A stretch of 32,471 nt of DNA from Geothrix sp. (GCA_030824075.1 JAVBYJ010000006.1:1-32471); one strand, 5' to 3'; shown: positions 1 through 9,439, counted from the stretch's first letter. Program-made: numbers and translations. Notes: generated by a model from the sequence alone, not told the origin.

Positions 1-2
1 CC

Positions 3-191
3 AGGGAGGGCATGGACCCTCGCGGGGGCAAGCTCACCGTCATCGTCCGATTCCTGGATCGCACATCGGGCCTCCCCGTCTGGCAGGGCGAGGCCAACCT
101 TGATCCCAGGAATCCGCCCTCCGATGGCAGGGATCCCAGCCCCGAGGCAACCATGCACCTCCTCCTGAAACCGCTGCCCACGCACCCCTAG
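3..191 (+). CDS. 3' end of a DUF4136-like protein (5' end outside window)
   Basis: An open frame enters from the left edge and stops with TAG at 189-191, giving 62 visible residues. The segment reads as a beta strand, then 'FLDRTSGLPVWQGEA', then a short helix ending in 'LLLKPLP'. This resembles the C-terminal end of DUF4136 lipoproteins, where a strand-rich domain closes with a 'D..tg..vW.G.a' motif and a final helix. The match rests on this short motif alone and the N-terminus is not visible, so the family call is tentative. The frame points towards the 3' end of the malic enzyme gene (convergent). A minus-strand frame at 40-240 overlaps it, but that one has low-complexity Gly/Arg/Trp composition and looks like a shadow. 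Confidence 0.5.
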   Translation, partial: REGMDPRGGKLTVIVRFLDRTSGLPVWQGEANLDPRNPPSDGRDPSPEATMHLLLKPLPTHP

Positions 192-250
192 ACAGAACGC
201 GAGGGCCCGAAGGCCCCCGCGATGCTCCGTCGACAGCCAAGAGCTGTCAG

Positions 251-2503
251 CTACTTCTGTTGCGCCTCCACGACGGTGAGCGCCGTGAGATGGATGATGT
301 CATTCAGGTCGCTGTGCCGCTGCAGCACATGGACCGGAGCCGCCATGCCGCAGGTGATGGGGCCGATGACCTCGGCACCCGCCAGCCGCTGCACCAGCTT
401 GTAGCCGATGTTGCCGCTGGTGAGGTCGGGGAAGATCAGCACATTCGCGCCGCCCGGCAGGTCCACCCAGGGGTAGTTCTCCGTCAGGATGTCTGCGCCG
501 AGGGCAGTGTCGGCCTGCATTTCGCCATCGCACTTGAGCTCGGGGCGCTTGGCCTTCACGATCTCCACGGCCTTCTGGACCTTGCGGACCAGGGGGTGCT
601 CCACGCTGCCGAAGCTGGAGAAGGAAAGCATGGCCACCTGGGGTTCCATGTTGAAGGTGTCCTTCACCAGATCCGCGGTGAGCATGGCGATCTCTGCCAG
701 TTCTTCACTGTTGGGCTCGATGTTCATGGTGGTATCGGAGAAGAACAGCACCCGGTTCTTCAGGACCATGGTGTAGACACCGCACACGCGCTTGACGCCC
801 TTGCGGGTGCCGATCACTTCCAGGCAGGGCCGGATGGTGTCGGGGTAGTAGCTCGTCAGGCCGGCGATGAGACCGTCAGCCTTGCCCATGCGGCACATCA
901 GCGCGCCGAAGTAGATGCGCTCCTGAACCTTGCGGCTGGCCTCGAAACGAGTGACGCCGCGGCGATTGCGCAGTTCCCAGAACGTATCCTCGGCTTCCTT
1001 GCGCCAGGTCACGGTGTTGGGGTCCAGGATCTCGATACCCGCCAGGTCGATGCCATGATCGGCGGCCACGGCCTTCACTTTGGCGGGATCGCCCAGCAGG
1101 ATCGGCACGCAGATGCCTTCGTCGAGCATCTGTGAGACCGCCTGGAGGATCAGCGGATGTTCGCCTTCAGGGAAGACCACCCGCTTGGGGTTGGCCTTGG
1201 CGCGGTTCACCACGCTGCGGATCACATCCTTGCTGCGGCCCTGGAGCCCTTCGAGGCGCTCCTTGTAGGCCTGCATGTCCGCGATGGGCTTCCTGGCGAC
1301 ACCCGTATCCATGGCGGCCTTGGCGACAGCCGGGGCCACCCACAGCAGGACGCGAGGATCGAAGGGCTTGGGAATGATGTATTCGGGACCGAAACTGAAT
1401 TTCTGACCTGCGTAGGCGCGGACGACGGAGTCGGGCACTTCCTCCCTGGCCAGGGCGGCGAGGGCCTGGGCGGCGGCCAGCTTCATGGGTTCGTTGATCT
1501 CTGAGGCACGCACATCCAGGGCGCCGCGGAAAATGAACGGGAAACCCAGAACGTTATTCACCTGGTTGGGGTAGTCGCTGCGGCCCGTGGCGAGGATGAT
1601 GTCGTCGCGGGTGGCCTTCGCCAAGGGGTAGTCAATCTCGGGATCGGGATTCGCCAGGGCGAAGACGATGGGATTCTTCGCCATGCTCAGAAGCATCTCG
1701 GGCGTCAGGGCACCCTTGCTGGAGCAGCCCACGAACACGTCGGCATTCACGATGGTGTCGGCCAGAGTGCGCCATTCGCTGGGCTTGGCAAACTTGTCCT
1801 TGTACTTGTTGTTGCCTTCCGTGCGGCCGGTGTAGACCAGACCCTTGGTGTCGCAGAGCCAGAGGTTCTCCAGCTTGACCCCGGCGGCGATCATCATGTT
1901 CGCGCAGGCAATGGCAGAGGCCCCGGCGCCGGAGAACACCACCTTCATGTCGCCGAGCTTCTTCTTGACGATCTCGGAAGCATTCATCAGCGCTGCCGTG
2001 CTGATGATGGCGGTGCCGTGCTGATCGTCGTGGAAGACGGGGATGTTCATTTCCTTCTTCAGGCGGGTTTCAATCTCGAAGCACTCGGGGGCCTTGATGT
2101 CCTCGAGGTTCACGCCGCCGAAGGTGGGCTCCAAGGCCTTGACCACCTGGCAGAACTTGTCGATATCCAATTCGTTCACCTCGATGTCGAACACATCGAT
2201 GTCGGCGAAGCGCTTGAAGAGCACGCCCTTGCCTTCCATCACGGGCTTGCCGGCCAGGGCGCCGATGTTTCCAAGGCCCAGCACCGCGGTGCCGTTGGAG
2301 ATCACGGCCACCAGGTTGCCCTTGGCGGTGTATTCATAGGCCAGCTCGGGGTCCTTCTCAATCGCCAGGCAGGGCTCCGCCACACCTGGGGAGTAGGCAT
2401 TGGCCAGGTCGCGGGCCGTGGAGCATGGCTTGGTGGCGACGACCTCGATCTTTCCTTTTCGTCCCTGCGAATGATAATCGAGGGCTTCCTGCTTGCGTTT
2501 CAT
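251..2503 (-). CDS. maeB: NADP-dependent malic enzyme with C-terminal phosphotransacetylase domain
   Basis: The 750-residue protein has the MaeB layout. Residues about 1-420 are malic enzyme: an N-terminal 'YSPGVAEPC' segment, metal-binding 'FHDDQHGTA', and a nucleotide-binding '[11 protein letters not shown]' loop. Residues about 430-750 are a phosphate acetyl/butyryl-transferase-type domain beginning near '[10 protein letters not shown]'. Malic enzyme decarboxylates malate to pyruvate with NAD(P)+. In this family the PTA-like domain is generally viewed as a regulatory acetyl-CoA sensor rather than a proven catalyst. The length matches the usual ~750-760 residues. I chose the ATG at 2503 because AAGGAG lies 7 bases upstream of it; a GTG two codons earlier (2509) sits only one base from that site. 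The gene stands alone, divergent from the secreted protein at 2689. Confidence 0.96.
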   Translation of the reverse strand: MKRKQEALDYHSQGRKGKIEVVATKPCSTARDLANAYSPGVAEPCLAIEKDPELAYEYTAKGNLVAVISNGTAVLGLGNIGALAGKPVMEGKGVLFKRFADIDVFDIEVNELDIDKFCQVVKALEPTFGGVNLEDIKAPECFEIETRLKKEMNIPVFHDDQHGTAIISTAALMNASEIVKKKLGDMKVVFSGAGASAIACANMMIAAGVKLENLWLCDTKGLVYTGRTEGNNKYKDKFAKPSEWRTLADTIVNADVFVGCSSKGALTPEMLLSMAKNPIVFALANPDPEIDYPLAKATRDDIILATGRSDYPNQVNNVLGFPFIFRGALDVRASEINEPMKLAAAQALAALAREEVPDSVVRAYAGQKFSFGPEYIIPKPFDPRVLLWVAPAVAKAAMDTGVARKPIADMQAYKERLEGLQGRSKDVIRSVVNRAKANPKRVVFPEGEHPLILQAVSQMLDEGICVPILLGDPAKVKAVAADHGIDLAGIEILDPNTVTWRKEAEDTFWELRNRRGVTRFEASRKVQERIYFGALMCRMGKADGLIAGLTSYYPDTIRPCLEVIGTRKGVKRVCGVYTMVLKNRVLFFSDTTMNIEPNSEELAEIAMLTADLVKDTFNMEPQVAMLSFSSFGSVEHPLVRKVQKAVEIVKAKRPELKCDGEMQADTALGADILTENYPWVDLPGGANVLIFPDLTSGNIGYKLVQRLAGAEVIGPITCGMAAPVHVLQRHSDLNDIIHLTALTVVEAQQK

Positions 2504-2510
2504 GGCCACA

Positions 2511-2516
2511 CTCCTT
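2511..2516 (-). promoter_or_regulatory. Ribosome binding site that fixes the maeB start
   Basis: On the minus strand this reads AAGGAG, 7 bases before the ATG at 2503. The in-frame GTG at 2509 would be one base from it, too close for initiation, so the ATG is preferred. Confidence 0.7.
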
Positions 2517-2688
2517 GGATTGAGTGCCCTGTTTTTTTGGGCTGAATGCCACCAGCTTACACCTCGTATGACGCGATCTTTCCTGGAAGGTCATCAATCC
2601 ACACCTTTGTTGCACCGATCACACGCACGAAGACCTTCCGGAAGGGAACACCTGCAGGTAGGCTCCATCCATCGACCCCGGAGACCCC

Positions 2689-3237
2689 ATGCGCGTCCTG
2701 CCCTTCCTTCTGCCCTGCCTGCTCACCCTCCCGGTCGTCGCCCAGAAGGCCAAACCCACCCCCAAAACGACTGAACCAGTGAAGGAAGCAAAGATCGATT
2801 GGGATGGCGAGTGGACCTTGCAGGCCTCGCAAAGCGACAAGATCGAGGAGCAGATCGACGCCCACGTCAAGGACCTCAATTTCGCCATGAAACTCTTCTG
2901 GAAAAAGAAGCTCCAGTCCGCCTGCCGCAGCTTCAACAAGCTGGACATCCTGGCCGGGGACAGCTTTTCCGTGACCCTGGGCAAGGAACGGCCCGTCGAC
3001 ACCCCCGCCGACGGCACCGAGTCCGACTGGAAACGCAGCGATGACGCAGTGTTCAAGGCCACCCTCACCAAGGACGGGCCGACCATGATCCAGACCCTCA
3101 CGGGAGACGGCTACACGCTGAAGCATGTCTACTCCATGCGGAAGGACGGGAACTCACTGGCCCTCCAGGTGACCTACACCCACCCGAAGCTGGACAACCC
3201 TTTCACCTACAAATTCGTCTTCAAGCGGAACGACTGA
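2689..3237 (+). CDS. Secreted protein of unknown function (182 aa)
   Basis: I do not recognise a family. The N-terminus is a clear signal peptide: Met-Arg, a leucine/proline-rich hydrophobic core to about residue 18, and a plausible cleavage site after 'VVAQ'. A short Lys/Pro/Thr-rich linker follows. The mature part (residues about 37-182) alternates hydrophobic and polar residues as in beta-sheet proteins and ends in 'YKFVFKRND', like a lipocalin or small beta-barrel edge strand. Only one cysteine remains after the signal region, and there is no lipobox. The start is supported by a GGAG motif 5-6 bases upstream. The gene lies 26 bases before the YheT-type hydrolase on the same strand, so the two may share a transcript. 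A periplasmic location is inferred. Confidence 0.85.
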   Translation: MRVLPFLLPCLLTLPVVAQKAKPTPKTTEPVKEAKIDWDGEWTLQASQSDKIEEQIDAHVKDLNFAMKLFWKKKLQSACRSFNKLDILAGDSFSVTLGKERPVDTPADGTESDWKRSDDAVFKATLTKDGPTMIQTLTGDGYTLKHVYSMRKDGNSLALQVTYTHPKLDNPFTYKFVFKRND

Positions 3238-3263
3238 ACCTCCCGCTCAGGCACACTGGGCGG

Positions 3264-4259
3264 ATGTGCAAGCTCGTTCCACCGCCCCTTCCCTGCCGTG
3301 CCCCTTGGTGGGCCGCCTCCGGCCATCTGCAGACCATCCTTGGCAACTATCTGCCTGGCGAGAGCCCCGCCCACCCCTCCGAACCCTTCCACCTTCCGCT
3401 TCCAGACGGCGACCAGCTCACCGGGCGCCACTACCCCGGTGAAACGGACGTGCTGACGCTGGTCTTTCACGGCCTGGGCGGAGATGACCAGGCCCATTAT
3501 GTGCGCCGCACGGTGGCCCTGGCCCGGAGGCTCGGTCACCACGTCTGGACGGTGAACCACCGGGGCTGTGGAGGGGGCCGGGGTCTGGCGAAGAAGCCCT
3601 ACCACAGCGGTTCCGGGGACGATCTGGGCGCCGCCTTCGCAGCGGCCCGCGAACGCCATCCGGGCCTGCGGCAATTGGCCATCGGCTACTCCCTCTCCGC
3701 CAATGCCCTGCTGTTGAATCTGGGCGGCGGGTTGCCGGAACCGGCCGCTCAGCCGGACGCGGCCATCGCGGTCAATCCCCCCGTGGACCTGGCTGCCTGC
3801 TCTGACACCATTCACCAGGGCCTCAGCCGCCTCTATGAACTGCGTTTCATCAAGCGCTGCCGCAGGGCCATCCACCAGCGCATCGACGATGGCCTGATCC
3901 CGGACATCTACCGGACCGGTCCCCTGATGAGCCTGCGCGATTTCGATAACGCCTACACCACCAAGGCCGCGGGTTTCCACGACGCCGACGACTACTACGC
4001 CCGCTGTTCGGCCCGCCATCACCTGTCGAAGATCACCGTCCCCACCCTCATCCTCATGGCCAAGGACGATCCCTTCATCCCCTGGCAGCACGCCGCCGAA
4101 GCGAACCCCTCGCCTGCGGTGCACCTCCACCTCGAGCCCCGGGGCGGCCACATGGGCTACCTCAGCCGCGACCTGCCGGGGCACCGGTGGTTGCCCTACG
4201 CGCTGGAGCACTATGCCCAGCAACTGCTGGCCCAGAGCGAAGCGCTTCCCGGCGCCTGA
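3264..4259 (+). CDS. yheT: YheT-family alpha/beta hydrolase
   Basis: The 331-residue protein has the YheT/EMB8 (COG0429) signature: an N-terminal 'PWWAASGHLQTI' motif, the 'FHGLGG' oxyanion strand (68-73), and nucleophile elbow G-Y-S-L-S with Ser143. The likely acid is Asp269 ('MAKDDP') and the base His296 ('GGHMGYL'). These complete a Ser-Asp-His triad. The family is assumed to hydrolyse esters, but its physiological substrate is not known. The start has only a weak upstream GGCGG. The gene follows the secreted protein at 2689-3237 after 26 bases and converges on the repeat protein at 4278 with an 18-base gap and no obvious terminator. Confidence 0.92.
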   Translation: MCKLVPPPLPCRAPWWAASGHLQTILGNYLPGESPAHPSEPFHLPLPDGDQLTGRHYPGETDVLTLVFHGLGGDDQAHYVRRTVALARRLGHHVWTVNHRGCGGGRGLAKKPYHSGSGDDLGAAFAAARERHPGLRQLAIGYSLSANALLLNLGGGLPEPAAQPDAAIAVNPPVDLAACSDTIHQGLSRLYELRFIKRCRRAIHQRIDDGLIPDIYRTGPLMSLRDFDNAYTTKAAGFHDADDYYARCSARHHLSKITVPTLILMAKDDPFIPWQHAAEANPSPAVHLHLEPRGGHMGYLSRDLPGHRWLPYALEHYAQQLLAQSEALPGA

Positions 4260-4277
4260 ACCTTGACGGGAGGCCGC

Positions 4278-5534
4278 TCAGCTGGTCTCGGCGAGGATCA
4301 GGGCTTTCTCCTTGCCCTGGCCCTGGATCCAGAGGGCTGAGGCCCCCTGGGGGCAGAGCCTGAGCCGGGGGGAGGAGTGGGACACCTGGGACACCGTCCC
4401 CAGTTGCACGGGAGCAGACCATTGCGGCTGCCGCAGGCGGGCCGAGATCCAATCACCTTCGGGCCCGTGATGCACGGCGAGCATGCCGACCCGGCCCTCG
4501 GGTCCCAGGGCAATGGCAAAGTCCTGGACGGGTTCCCGTCCCAGTTCGAGGCATTCCGCCTCGGCCTCCCACTTCCCCTTCACAAAGGCCTTGGCGAGCA
4601 AACGGGAGGCCCCATGGCCCTCCCCTTGACACCAGGCAGCGAGAGCCTCACCGCCCCCCGACATGACCAATTGGGGGGCTGAAAAAGCTTGGGCACTGCC
4701 GAGGATTTCGGGTTCTCCCCATTCGCTGTGTTGCACATCGTAGAAACTGGCCTCGAGGAGGCTTCGCTGGCCGTAGGGCGCGTGAATCCACAGGGCCAAG
4801 GCGTTTCCCATATCGTCCATGACCACCTGATGCTGGCGGGTGGCATGGGAGACCACGGGCACAGGCCGGTCGGACCAGATGCGATCGGAGGGCCAGTAGT
4901 GGCTCGCCACAAGGCCCTCGAAAAGCGGGTCCTGGGCTTCCCAGAGCACCATGGCATGTTCCCGGTGGTTCACCGCGATCCGAGGCTCCACGGCCTCGGT
5001 GGAGGGGATTCCCAGCGTGGTGGGTGCCTGTTCCCACGTCGAACCCCGGGTATCAAAGGCTTGGGCCATCACCTCGAAGCGCCCATCCGTCGCATGGAGC
5101 CACACCACCAGCGCGTTGCCCCGCCGGTCCACGGCCGCCTGGAGATGCTGGATCCGCCCCCCCGTCCGAAAGATCACCTGGGCCATGCTCTCGCCGCCGC
5201 CGAGGATCTTTCCCAGCAGCTGTCGCTCTCCTGCCACCTCCGCCTGCCAAAGGGCGATGCCACGGCCATCAGGGTTCAGCACCATGCGCGGAGTCGTCCC
5301 TTCCGAAAGAGGAAGGCGCATAAGGGCAGGTGAAGAGCGGGGTCCGATGGGCATGGTCCAGAGTCCGCCATCGTTTTCCCAAAGGGCTAAGCCATGGCCA
5401 TGACCGTCCAGGGCCAAGCAGGCTTCACCCAGGTTTCCCCGGTCCAGGGTCGCCGGCGTACGCCAGCGGGGCCCTCCCTCAGCCTTGGCGAGTCCCATCC
5501 CGTGAGCGAAGCGCTTCAGGAATTCCATGGCCAT
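4278..5534 (-). CDS. Repeat protein, probable cytoplasmic beta-propeller (418 aa)
   Basis: The function is not recognised. After a short amphipathic N-terminus with no signal peptide or membrane segment, the protein is built of about eight related units of roughly 45-55 residues. Each carries a core like 'D..GnAlAlW', followed in several units by a polar turn, a strand with 'A..Y/F', and a tryptophan before the next unit. Examples are 'DGHGHGLALWEND', 'DRRGNALVVWLHA' and 'DDMGNALALWIHA'. This resembles sialidase-like or other beta-propeller blades. The start ATG at 5534 has an AAAGGA-type site about 8 bases upstream; a second ATG lies two codons in. The gene stands alone behind a relatively AT-rich 116-base gap. 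A binding or scaffold role is inference from the repeats only. Confidence 0.85.
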   Translation of the reverse strand: MAMEFLKRFAHGMGLAKAEGGPRWRTPATLDRGNLGEACLALDGHGHGLALWENDGGLWTMPIGPRSSPALMRLPLSEGTTPRMVLNPDGRGIALWQAEVAGERQLLGKILGGGESMAQVIFRTGGRIQHLQAAVDRRGNALVVWLHATDGRFEVMAQAFDTRGSTWEQAPTTLGIPSTEAVEPRIAVNHREHAMVLWEAQDPLFEGLVASHYWPSDRIWSDRPVPVVSHATRQHQVVMDDMGNALALWIHAPYGQRSLLEASFYDVQHSEWGEPEILGSAQAFSAPQLVMSGGGEALAAWCQGEGHGASRLLAKAFVKGKWEAEAECLELGREPVQDFAIALGPEGRVGMLAVHHGPEGDWISARLRQPQWSAPVQLGTVSQVSHSSPRLRLCPQGASALWIQGQGKEKALILAETS

Positions 5535-5650
5535 GAAGGTTCCTTTCCAGCAGGCCCGAAGAGGCGTGGGGTCCGTGGGGATTCATGCTTCAAGATGGTA
5601 TTCCAACTTCATGATTCAGAATCTTGATCAGCCTGGATTGCGCCTGGTAA

Positions 5651-6811
5651 TTATCGACTACTATTTTTGAATCCGAAGTTATTCCTCAATTCAGCCACCA
5701 GACCCGGCAGAAGGCCCAGGGTTCCATCGCATTCCTCCGAGGTGGTCCCCAATCCCAGGCTGAAGCGAACGGTCCCCCGGGCGTAGGCATCAGGCACGTG
5801 CATGGCGCGCAGGACATGGCTGGGCTCGCGCATCCCCGTGCTGCAGGCGCTGCCCGTGGAGACGCAAATGCCCTGCTCAGCCAGCTTCAGCTGGAGTGCC
5901 TCACCCTCGATGCCCGCAAAACCCACAAGGCTGGTGTTGGGCAGACGGTCGGTGCTCGCACCGTGGATGCGCACATCGGGGATCTCTTCCAGAATACGGG
6001 CCTCCAGGGCATCTCGGAGGCCGCGCACACGATCCATATCCGGCAACCGCGCCTGGGCCAGCTCCGCGGCCTTGCCCAGGCCCACGAGACCCGGCACATT
6101 CTCGGTGCCCCCGCGGCGGCCCCGTTCCTGGGAGCCGCCCAGCATCAGGGGTTTCAGGCGCACGCCTCGACGGATCATGAGCAGGCCCGTGCCCTTCGGC
6201 CCGTGGAACTTGTGGCCGCTCAGGCAGAGCAGATCCGCGCCCCAAGCGGCCGCGTCCACCGGAATCTTGCCCACGGCCTGGGTGGCGTCCACCAGGAAGA
6301 GAGCGCCCTTGGCCCTGGCGATGGGAGCGGCAGCGGCCACCGGGAAGAGCACGCCTGATTCGTTGTTGGCGGCCATCACGACCACCAGGGCCGTATCCAG
6401 ACGGACCGCAGCCTCCAGGGCCGCCAGGTCCAGCCGGCCTTCGCCGTCCACACCCACCTCGCTGGTCTCGCCTCCCTGGCCTTTCCACCACACCGTCAGC
6501 GCCCGCGCGGCCGGGTGCTCCACTGCGGTGGTGACCAGGTGCCGCTTCGCCGGGAAGGCTTCCCACACGCCCCGGAAGGCGTGGTTCAGGCTCTCCGTGC
6601 CGCCGGAGGTAAAGACGATTTCCGCAGGCGTGCAACCCACCAGCGCCGCCACCTGCTCCCGCGCCACCACCACCGCGCCATCCGCCAGGTGCCCCAGCGC
6701 ATAGGCCGCGCTGGCATTGCCGAAGCGCTCGGTGAACCAGGGCCGCATGGCCTCGAAGACCTCTGGATCCAGGGGTGTTGTCGCGTTGTGATCGAGGTAG
6801 ATGAGGTCCAT
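5651..6811 (-). CDS. Cysteine desulfurase (NifS/IscS-like)
   Basis: A 386-residue PLP enzyme of aminotransferase class V that removes sulfur from cysteine to give alanine and an enzyme persulfide, feeding Fe-S cluster or thio-cofactor synthesis. The N-terminus 'YLDHNATTPLDP' is diagnostic. His99 stacks on PLP, Lys201 in 'SGHKFHGPKG' forms the Schiff base, and Cys323 in 'STGSACSTG' is the catalytic cysteine in a short loop. The open frame continues upstream to 6958, but those 49 residues overlap the alaX-like gene and look non-native. The ATG at 6811 fits the family N-terminus. It begins 7 bases after the alaX-like stop, with only a weak binding site, so coupling is likely. No iscU, iscR or isc genes are adjacent, so the specific subtype is open. 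Confidence 0.94.
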   Translation of the reverse strand: MDLIYLDHNATTPLDPEVFEAMRPWFTERFGNASAAYALGHLADGAVVVAREQVAALVGCTPAEIVFTSGGTESLNHAFRGVWEAFPAKRHLVTTAVEHPAARALTVWWKGQGGETSEVGVDGEGRLDLAALEAAVRLDTALVVVMAANNESGVLFPVAAAAPIARAKGALFLVDATQAVGKIPVDAAAWGADLLCLSGHKFHGPKGTGLLMIRRGVRLKPLMLGGSQERGRRGGTENVPGLVGLGKAAELAQARLPDMDRVRGLRDALEARILEEIPDVRIHGASTDRLPNTSLVGFAGIEGEALQLKLAEQGICVSTGSACSTGMREPSHVLRAMHVPDAYARGTVRFSLGLGTTSEECDGTLGLLPGLVAELRNNFGFKNSSR

Positions 6812-6818
6812 GGCAGGC

Positions 6819-8000
6819 CTAAGGTTCCATCTCACGGAGAGCGGCCATCGCCAACACCCGTGCTTCCAGGCTGGGTGCCTTGCCCTGGTAACTCTTCCCG
6901 GCGCCGCCTCCCTTGGCCCCCAGGATCGCCGCCACGGCCTTGCCGGCGGCTGGCACATCCAACCGGGAGGCCTCGCCCGCGCCCAGCAGGAAGAGCCCCT
7001 GCCCTCCAGAACCGGCCGTAAGAAACACAGCCTTGGCGGGGTCGGCCATGAGGATGCCCCGGGTCAGTTTCTGGAGGTAGGCCATGTCCCGGCCTTCGAG
7101 ATGGGCCTCCACGAGGCTGCCGGGCTGCGCGGCCAGGGCGGCCGCCTGGTATTCAGCGAGGTCCTCCTCCAGCTTCCGGCCGCGGCGCTCCAGGGCCAGC
7201 AGCTGGTCCAGCTTGATCTGGAGGGCGGGGATCAGATCTTCATCAGGTGCCCCCAGCAGAGCCCGGAGGGCCGCGTTGCGCTGTTCGTGGGCGCCCAGGC
7301 GGTTACGCAGCCGCCCTCCGGCCACGTAGAAGAGCCGCGTGCCGCCGCGGATGCTTTCGGTGCCGAGCAGTTTGAGCGCTTCGATCTCACCGGTGTGCCG
7401 CAGGTGCGTGCCGCCGCAGGTGTTCAGATCCACCCCGGCGATCTGTACGAGCCGGATGTCGCCAGCATGACCTTCGGGCAGCCCGCGGGAGCGGACCGCT
7501 TCCTGCCCATAGGCCTCGGGGCTCACCCAGCGGGCCGAAACCTCTCGATGCGCCCTGATTTCAGACGCGACCGCCTCTTCCAGTTGCGCCATGTCGCGCA
7601 GCGAAATGGCGGGAGCCGAGAGCTCGATGTCGCAGACCGACGCCCCCAGGTGGAAGGCCGTGGTCTCCCACTGGAACCGATCCTGGGCCACGGCCGTGAG
7701 CAGGTGCTGGCCCGTGTGCTGCTGCATATGGTCGAAGCGGCGGGCCCAATCCAGCTTCAGGGCGGCCGGGCCCGCCGGAACGGCGGCCTCCAGGTAGTGG
7801 CGGATCCCGCCTTCGTGTTTCTGGACCTCCACCACTGCCACGCCATTCACCGTGCCCAGGTCGCAGGGTTGGCCCCCGCCTTCAGGGTAGAAGACCGTGT
7901 CCTCCAGGATGGCAAAGGGGCGGCCCTTCTCCTCGCCGCAACTCAGGATGCGGGTTTCCAACGATGTGGCAAAAGGATCGCGCTCATAGGCCGGATGCAT
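6819..8000 (-). CDS. AlaX-type alanyl-tRNA editing hydrolase (long form)
   Basis: The protein carries the threonyl/alanyl-tRNA synthetase editing fold. The zinc-binding motifs are H95-TGQ-H99 and C195-GGT-H199, preceded by 'DTVFYPEGGGQPCD', the hallmark of AlaRS editing domains. The N-terminal aminoacylation domain of AlaRS is absent. A helical segment (about 240-290) and a C-terminal Gly-rich region ('LGAKGGGAGKS') resemble the AlaRS C-Ala/DHHA1 domain, which makes this the long AlaX class (393 residues). Such enzymes hydrolyse Ser-tRNA(Ala), and possibly Gly-tRNA(Ala), in trans. The start at 8000 has a poor ribosome site. The gene precedes the cysteine desulfurase by 7 bases and is divergent from rarA, whose start lies 45 bases away. 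Confidence 0.92.
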   Translation of the reverse strand: MHPAYERDPFATSLETRILSCGEEKGRPFAILEDTVFYPEGGGQPCDLGTVNGVAVVEVQKHEGGIRHYLEAAVPAGPAALKLDWARRFDHMQQHTGQHLLTAVAQDRFQWETTAFHLGASVCDIELSAPAISLRDMAQLEEAVASEIRAHREVSARWVSPEAYGQEAVRSRGLPEGHAGDIRLVQIAGVDLNTCGGTHLRHTGEIEALKLLGTESIRGGTRLFYVAGGRLRNRLGAHEQRNAALRALLGAPDEDLIPALQIKLDQLLALERRGRKLEEDLAEYQAAALAAQPGSLVEAHLEGRDMAYLQKLTRGILMADPAKAVFLTAGSGGQGLFLLGAGEASRLDVPAAGKAVAAILGAKGGGAGKSYQGKAPSLEARVLAMAALREMEP

Positions 8001-8044
8001 GCGGGGAGCCTAGCACAGCGGATAGGCTGGAAGTCAGGTCACCC

Positions 8045-9433
8045 ATGTCCCACGTCCCCCTTCCCGAACGCCTCCGCCCCACCAGCCTTGATGAGGTGGT
8101 GGGTCAGGCCCATCTGCTGGGCCCCAAGGGTGCCTTGACGCGCCTCACGGCGGGAGGCCGCCTGCCCTCCATGGTGATGTGGGGACCACCGGGTACGGGC
8201 AAGACGACGCTGGCCCGCATCCTGGCGGAGGCCACGGGACATGGCTTCATGGAGTTCTCGGGGGCCAGCGGCAGTGCGGCGGAACTGAAGAAATTCCTCG
8301 CTGACAGCCGCGAGATGCCCCTGTTCCGCCGGATTCCCCCCGTGGTGTTCCTGGACGAGATCCACCGCTTCAACCGGGCGCAACAGGATATTTTGTTGCC
8401 CTTCCTGGAACGCGGGGAGGCCATCCTCATCGGCGCCACCACCGAGAACCCCGCCTTCTACCTGAATCCAGCGCTGCGGAGCCGCTGCCAGCTCATCGCC
8501 CTCAAGGCCCTGGAACCCGTCCACATCCTGAAAGTGTTGAAGCGGGCCTGGGCCAAGGAGCGCGGGACCGAGCTGGAACCCGCTGAGGTCTTTGAATGGC
8601 TGTCGAACTGGGCTGGTGGCGATTTGCGCTCAGCGCTTTCGGGCCTGGAAACCTGGCTGGAGATGCCGGATCCGGATCTGGAATCCCTCCAGGGCGCCCT
8701 GGGCGGGCGGATGATGTTCGACCGCGCCGACGGCCACTACGACCTGGCCAGCGCCTTCCAGAAGAGCCTGCGCGGCTCCGACGCCGATGCGGCCCTCTAC
8801 TACCTGAGCCGCATGATCCGCGGCGGAGAAGATCCCCGCTTCATCGCCCGGCGGCTCATGGTCTGTTCGGCTGAGGACGTCGGCAACGCCGATCCCCAGG
8901 CCTTCCTCCTGTGCGAAGCCGCCAGCCGGGCCGTGGAGCAGATCGGCTGGCCCGAGGCCCGCATCCCCCTGGCCCAGGCCGTGATCTACGTGGCCAACGC
9001 GCCCAAGAGCAACGCCACCATCCTGGCCGTCGATGCAGCCTTGGCGGCGGAGGACGCGCCCATTCCCGAAGCCATCCGCGACGCCCACACCGCCACGGCC
9101 CGCAAGGCCGGGCGCGGGGCGGGCTACCACTATTCCCACGACGACTACGACCGGGCGCAGACCTTCCTGCCGGACAAGCTGCAGGGCACGACCTTCTATG
9201 AGCCGAAGCGCCCCCAGGAACGCAGTTGGCGCGACCGCCAGGAACCTGATGCGACCGCCCTTTCCGAACTGTGGCAGACCTGGGTCGGGGACCATCCCGA
9301 TGGCGGCGAGTTGCCCCTGGAGGCCTGGAGCGACGAGCTCTCGTGCAGCCGCGAAGCTCTGGCCAGATCACTCGGCAAGCTGGCCCAGGGGCGCTTCACG
9401 TTGAGGCGGAGGCTCGAGGCGAAGCCGGTCTGA
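8045..9433 (+). CDS. rarA: Replication-associated recombination protein A (RarA/MgsA)
   Basis: A 462-residue AAA+ ATPase of the RarA/WRNIP1 family, which acts at stalled forks together with SSB and the clamp-loader machinery. Visible motifs are Walker A 'GPPGTGKT' (47-54), Walker B with DEIH (104-107), sensor 1 'IGATTENPAF', and the family-specific 'ARRLMVCSAEDVGNADP' segment. The N-terminus 'LPERLRPTSLDEVVGQ' is typical, so I took the ATG at 8045 rather than the upstream frame opening at 7964, which would overlap the alaX-like gene. A C-terminal extension of about 50 residues follows the usual 'LQGTTFYEPK' end region, so the protein is slightly longer than most RarA proteins. It converges on the chemoreceptor gene with a 6-base gap. 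Confidence 0.95.
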   Translation: MSHVPLPERLRPTSLDEVVGQAHLLGPKGALTRLTAGGRLPSMVMWGPPGTGKTTLARILAEATGHGFMEFSGASGSAAELKKFLADSREMPLFRRIPPVVFLDEIHRFNRAQQDILLPFLERGEAILIGATTENPAFYLNPALRSRCQLIALKALEPVHILKVLKRAWAKERGTELEPAEVFEWLSNWAGGDLRSALSGLETWLEMPDPDLESLQGALGGRMMFDRADGHYDLASAFQKSLRGSDADAALYYLSRMIRGGEDPRFIARRLMVCSAEDVGNADPQAFLLCEAASRAVEQIGWPEARIPLAQAVIYVANAPKSNATILAVDAALAAEDAPIPEAIRDAHTATARKAGRGAGYHYSHDDYDRAQTFLPDKLQGTTFYEPKRPQERSWRDRQEPDATALSELWQTWVGDHPDGGELPLEAWSDELSCSREALARSLGKLAQGRFTLRRRLEAKPV

Positions 9434-9439
9434 GTGGCG

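Noticed and set aside
260..1135. A long plus-strand frame of about 291 residues
   Set aside because: It lies antisense inside the malic enzyme gene, whose motifs are clear. The translation is His/Gly/Val-rich with no domain, a typical shadow of a GC-rich gene.
3207..4223. A 338-residue minus-strand frame
   Set aside because: It is antisense to the YheT-type hydrolase, which has a full catalytic triad.
6801..8138. A 445-residue plus-strand frame
   Set aside because: It is antisense to the AlaX-like gene and has no ribosome site or domain. The AlaX and RarA motifs explain the region better.
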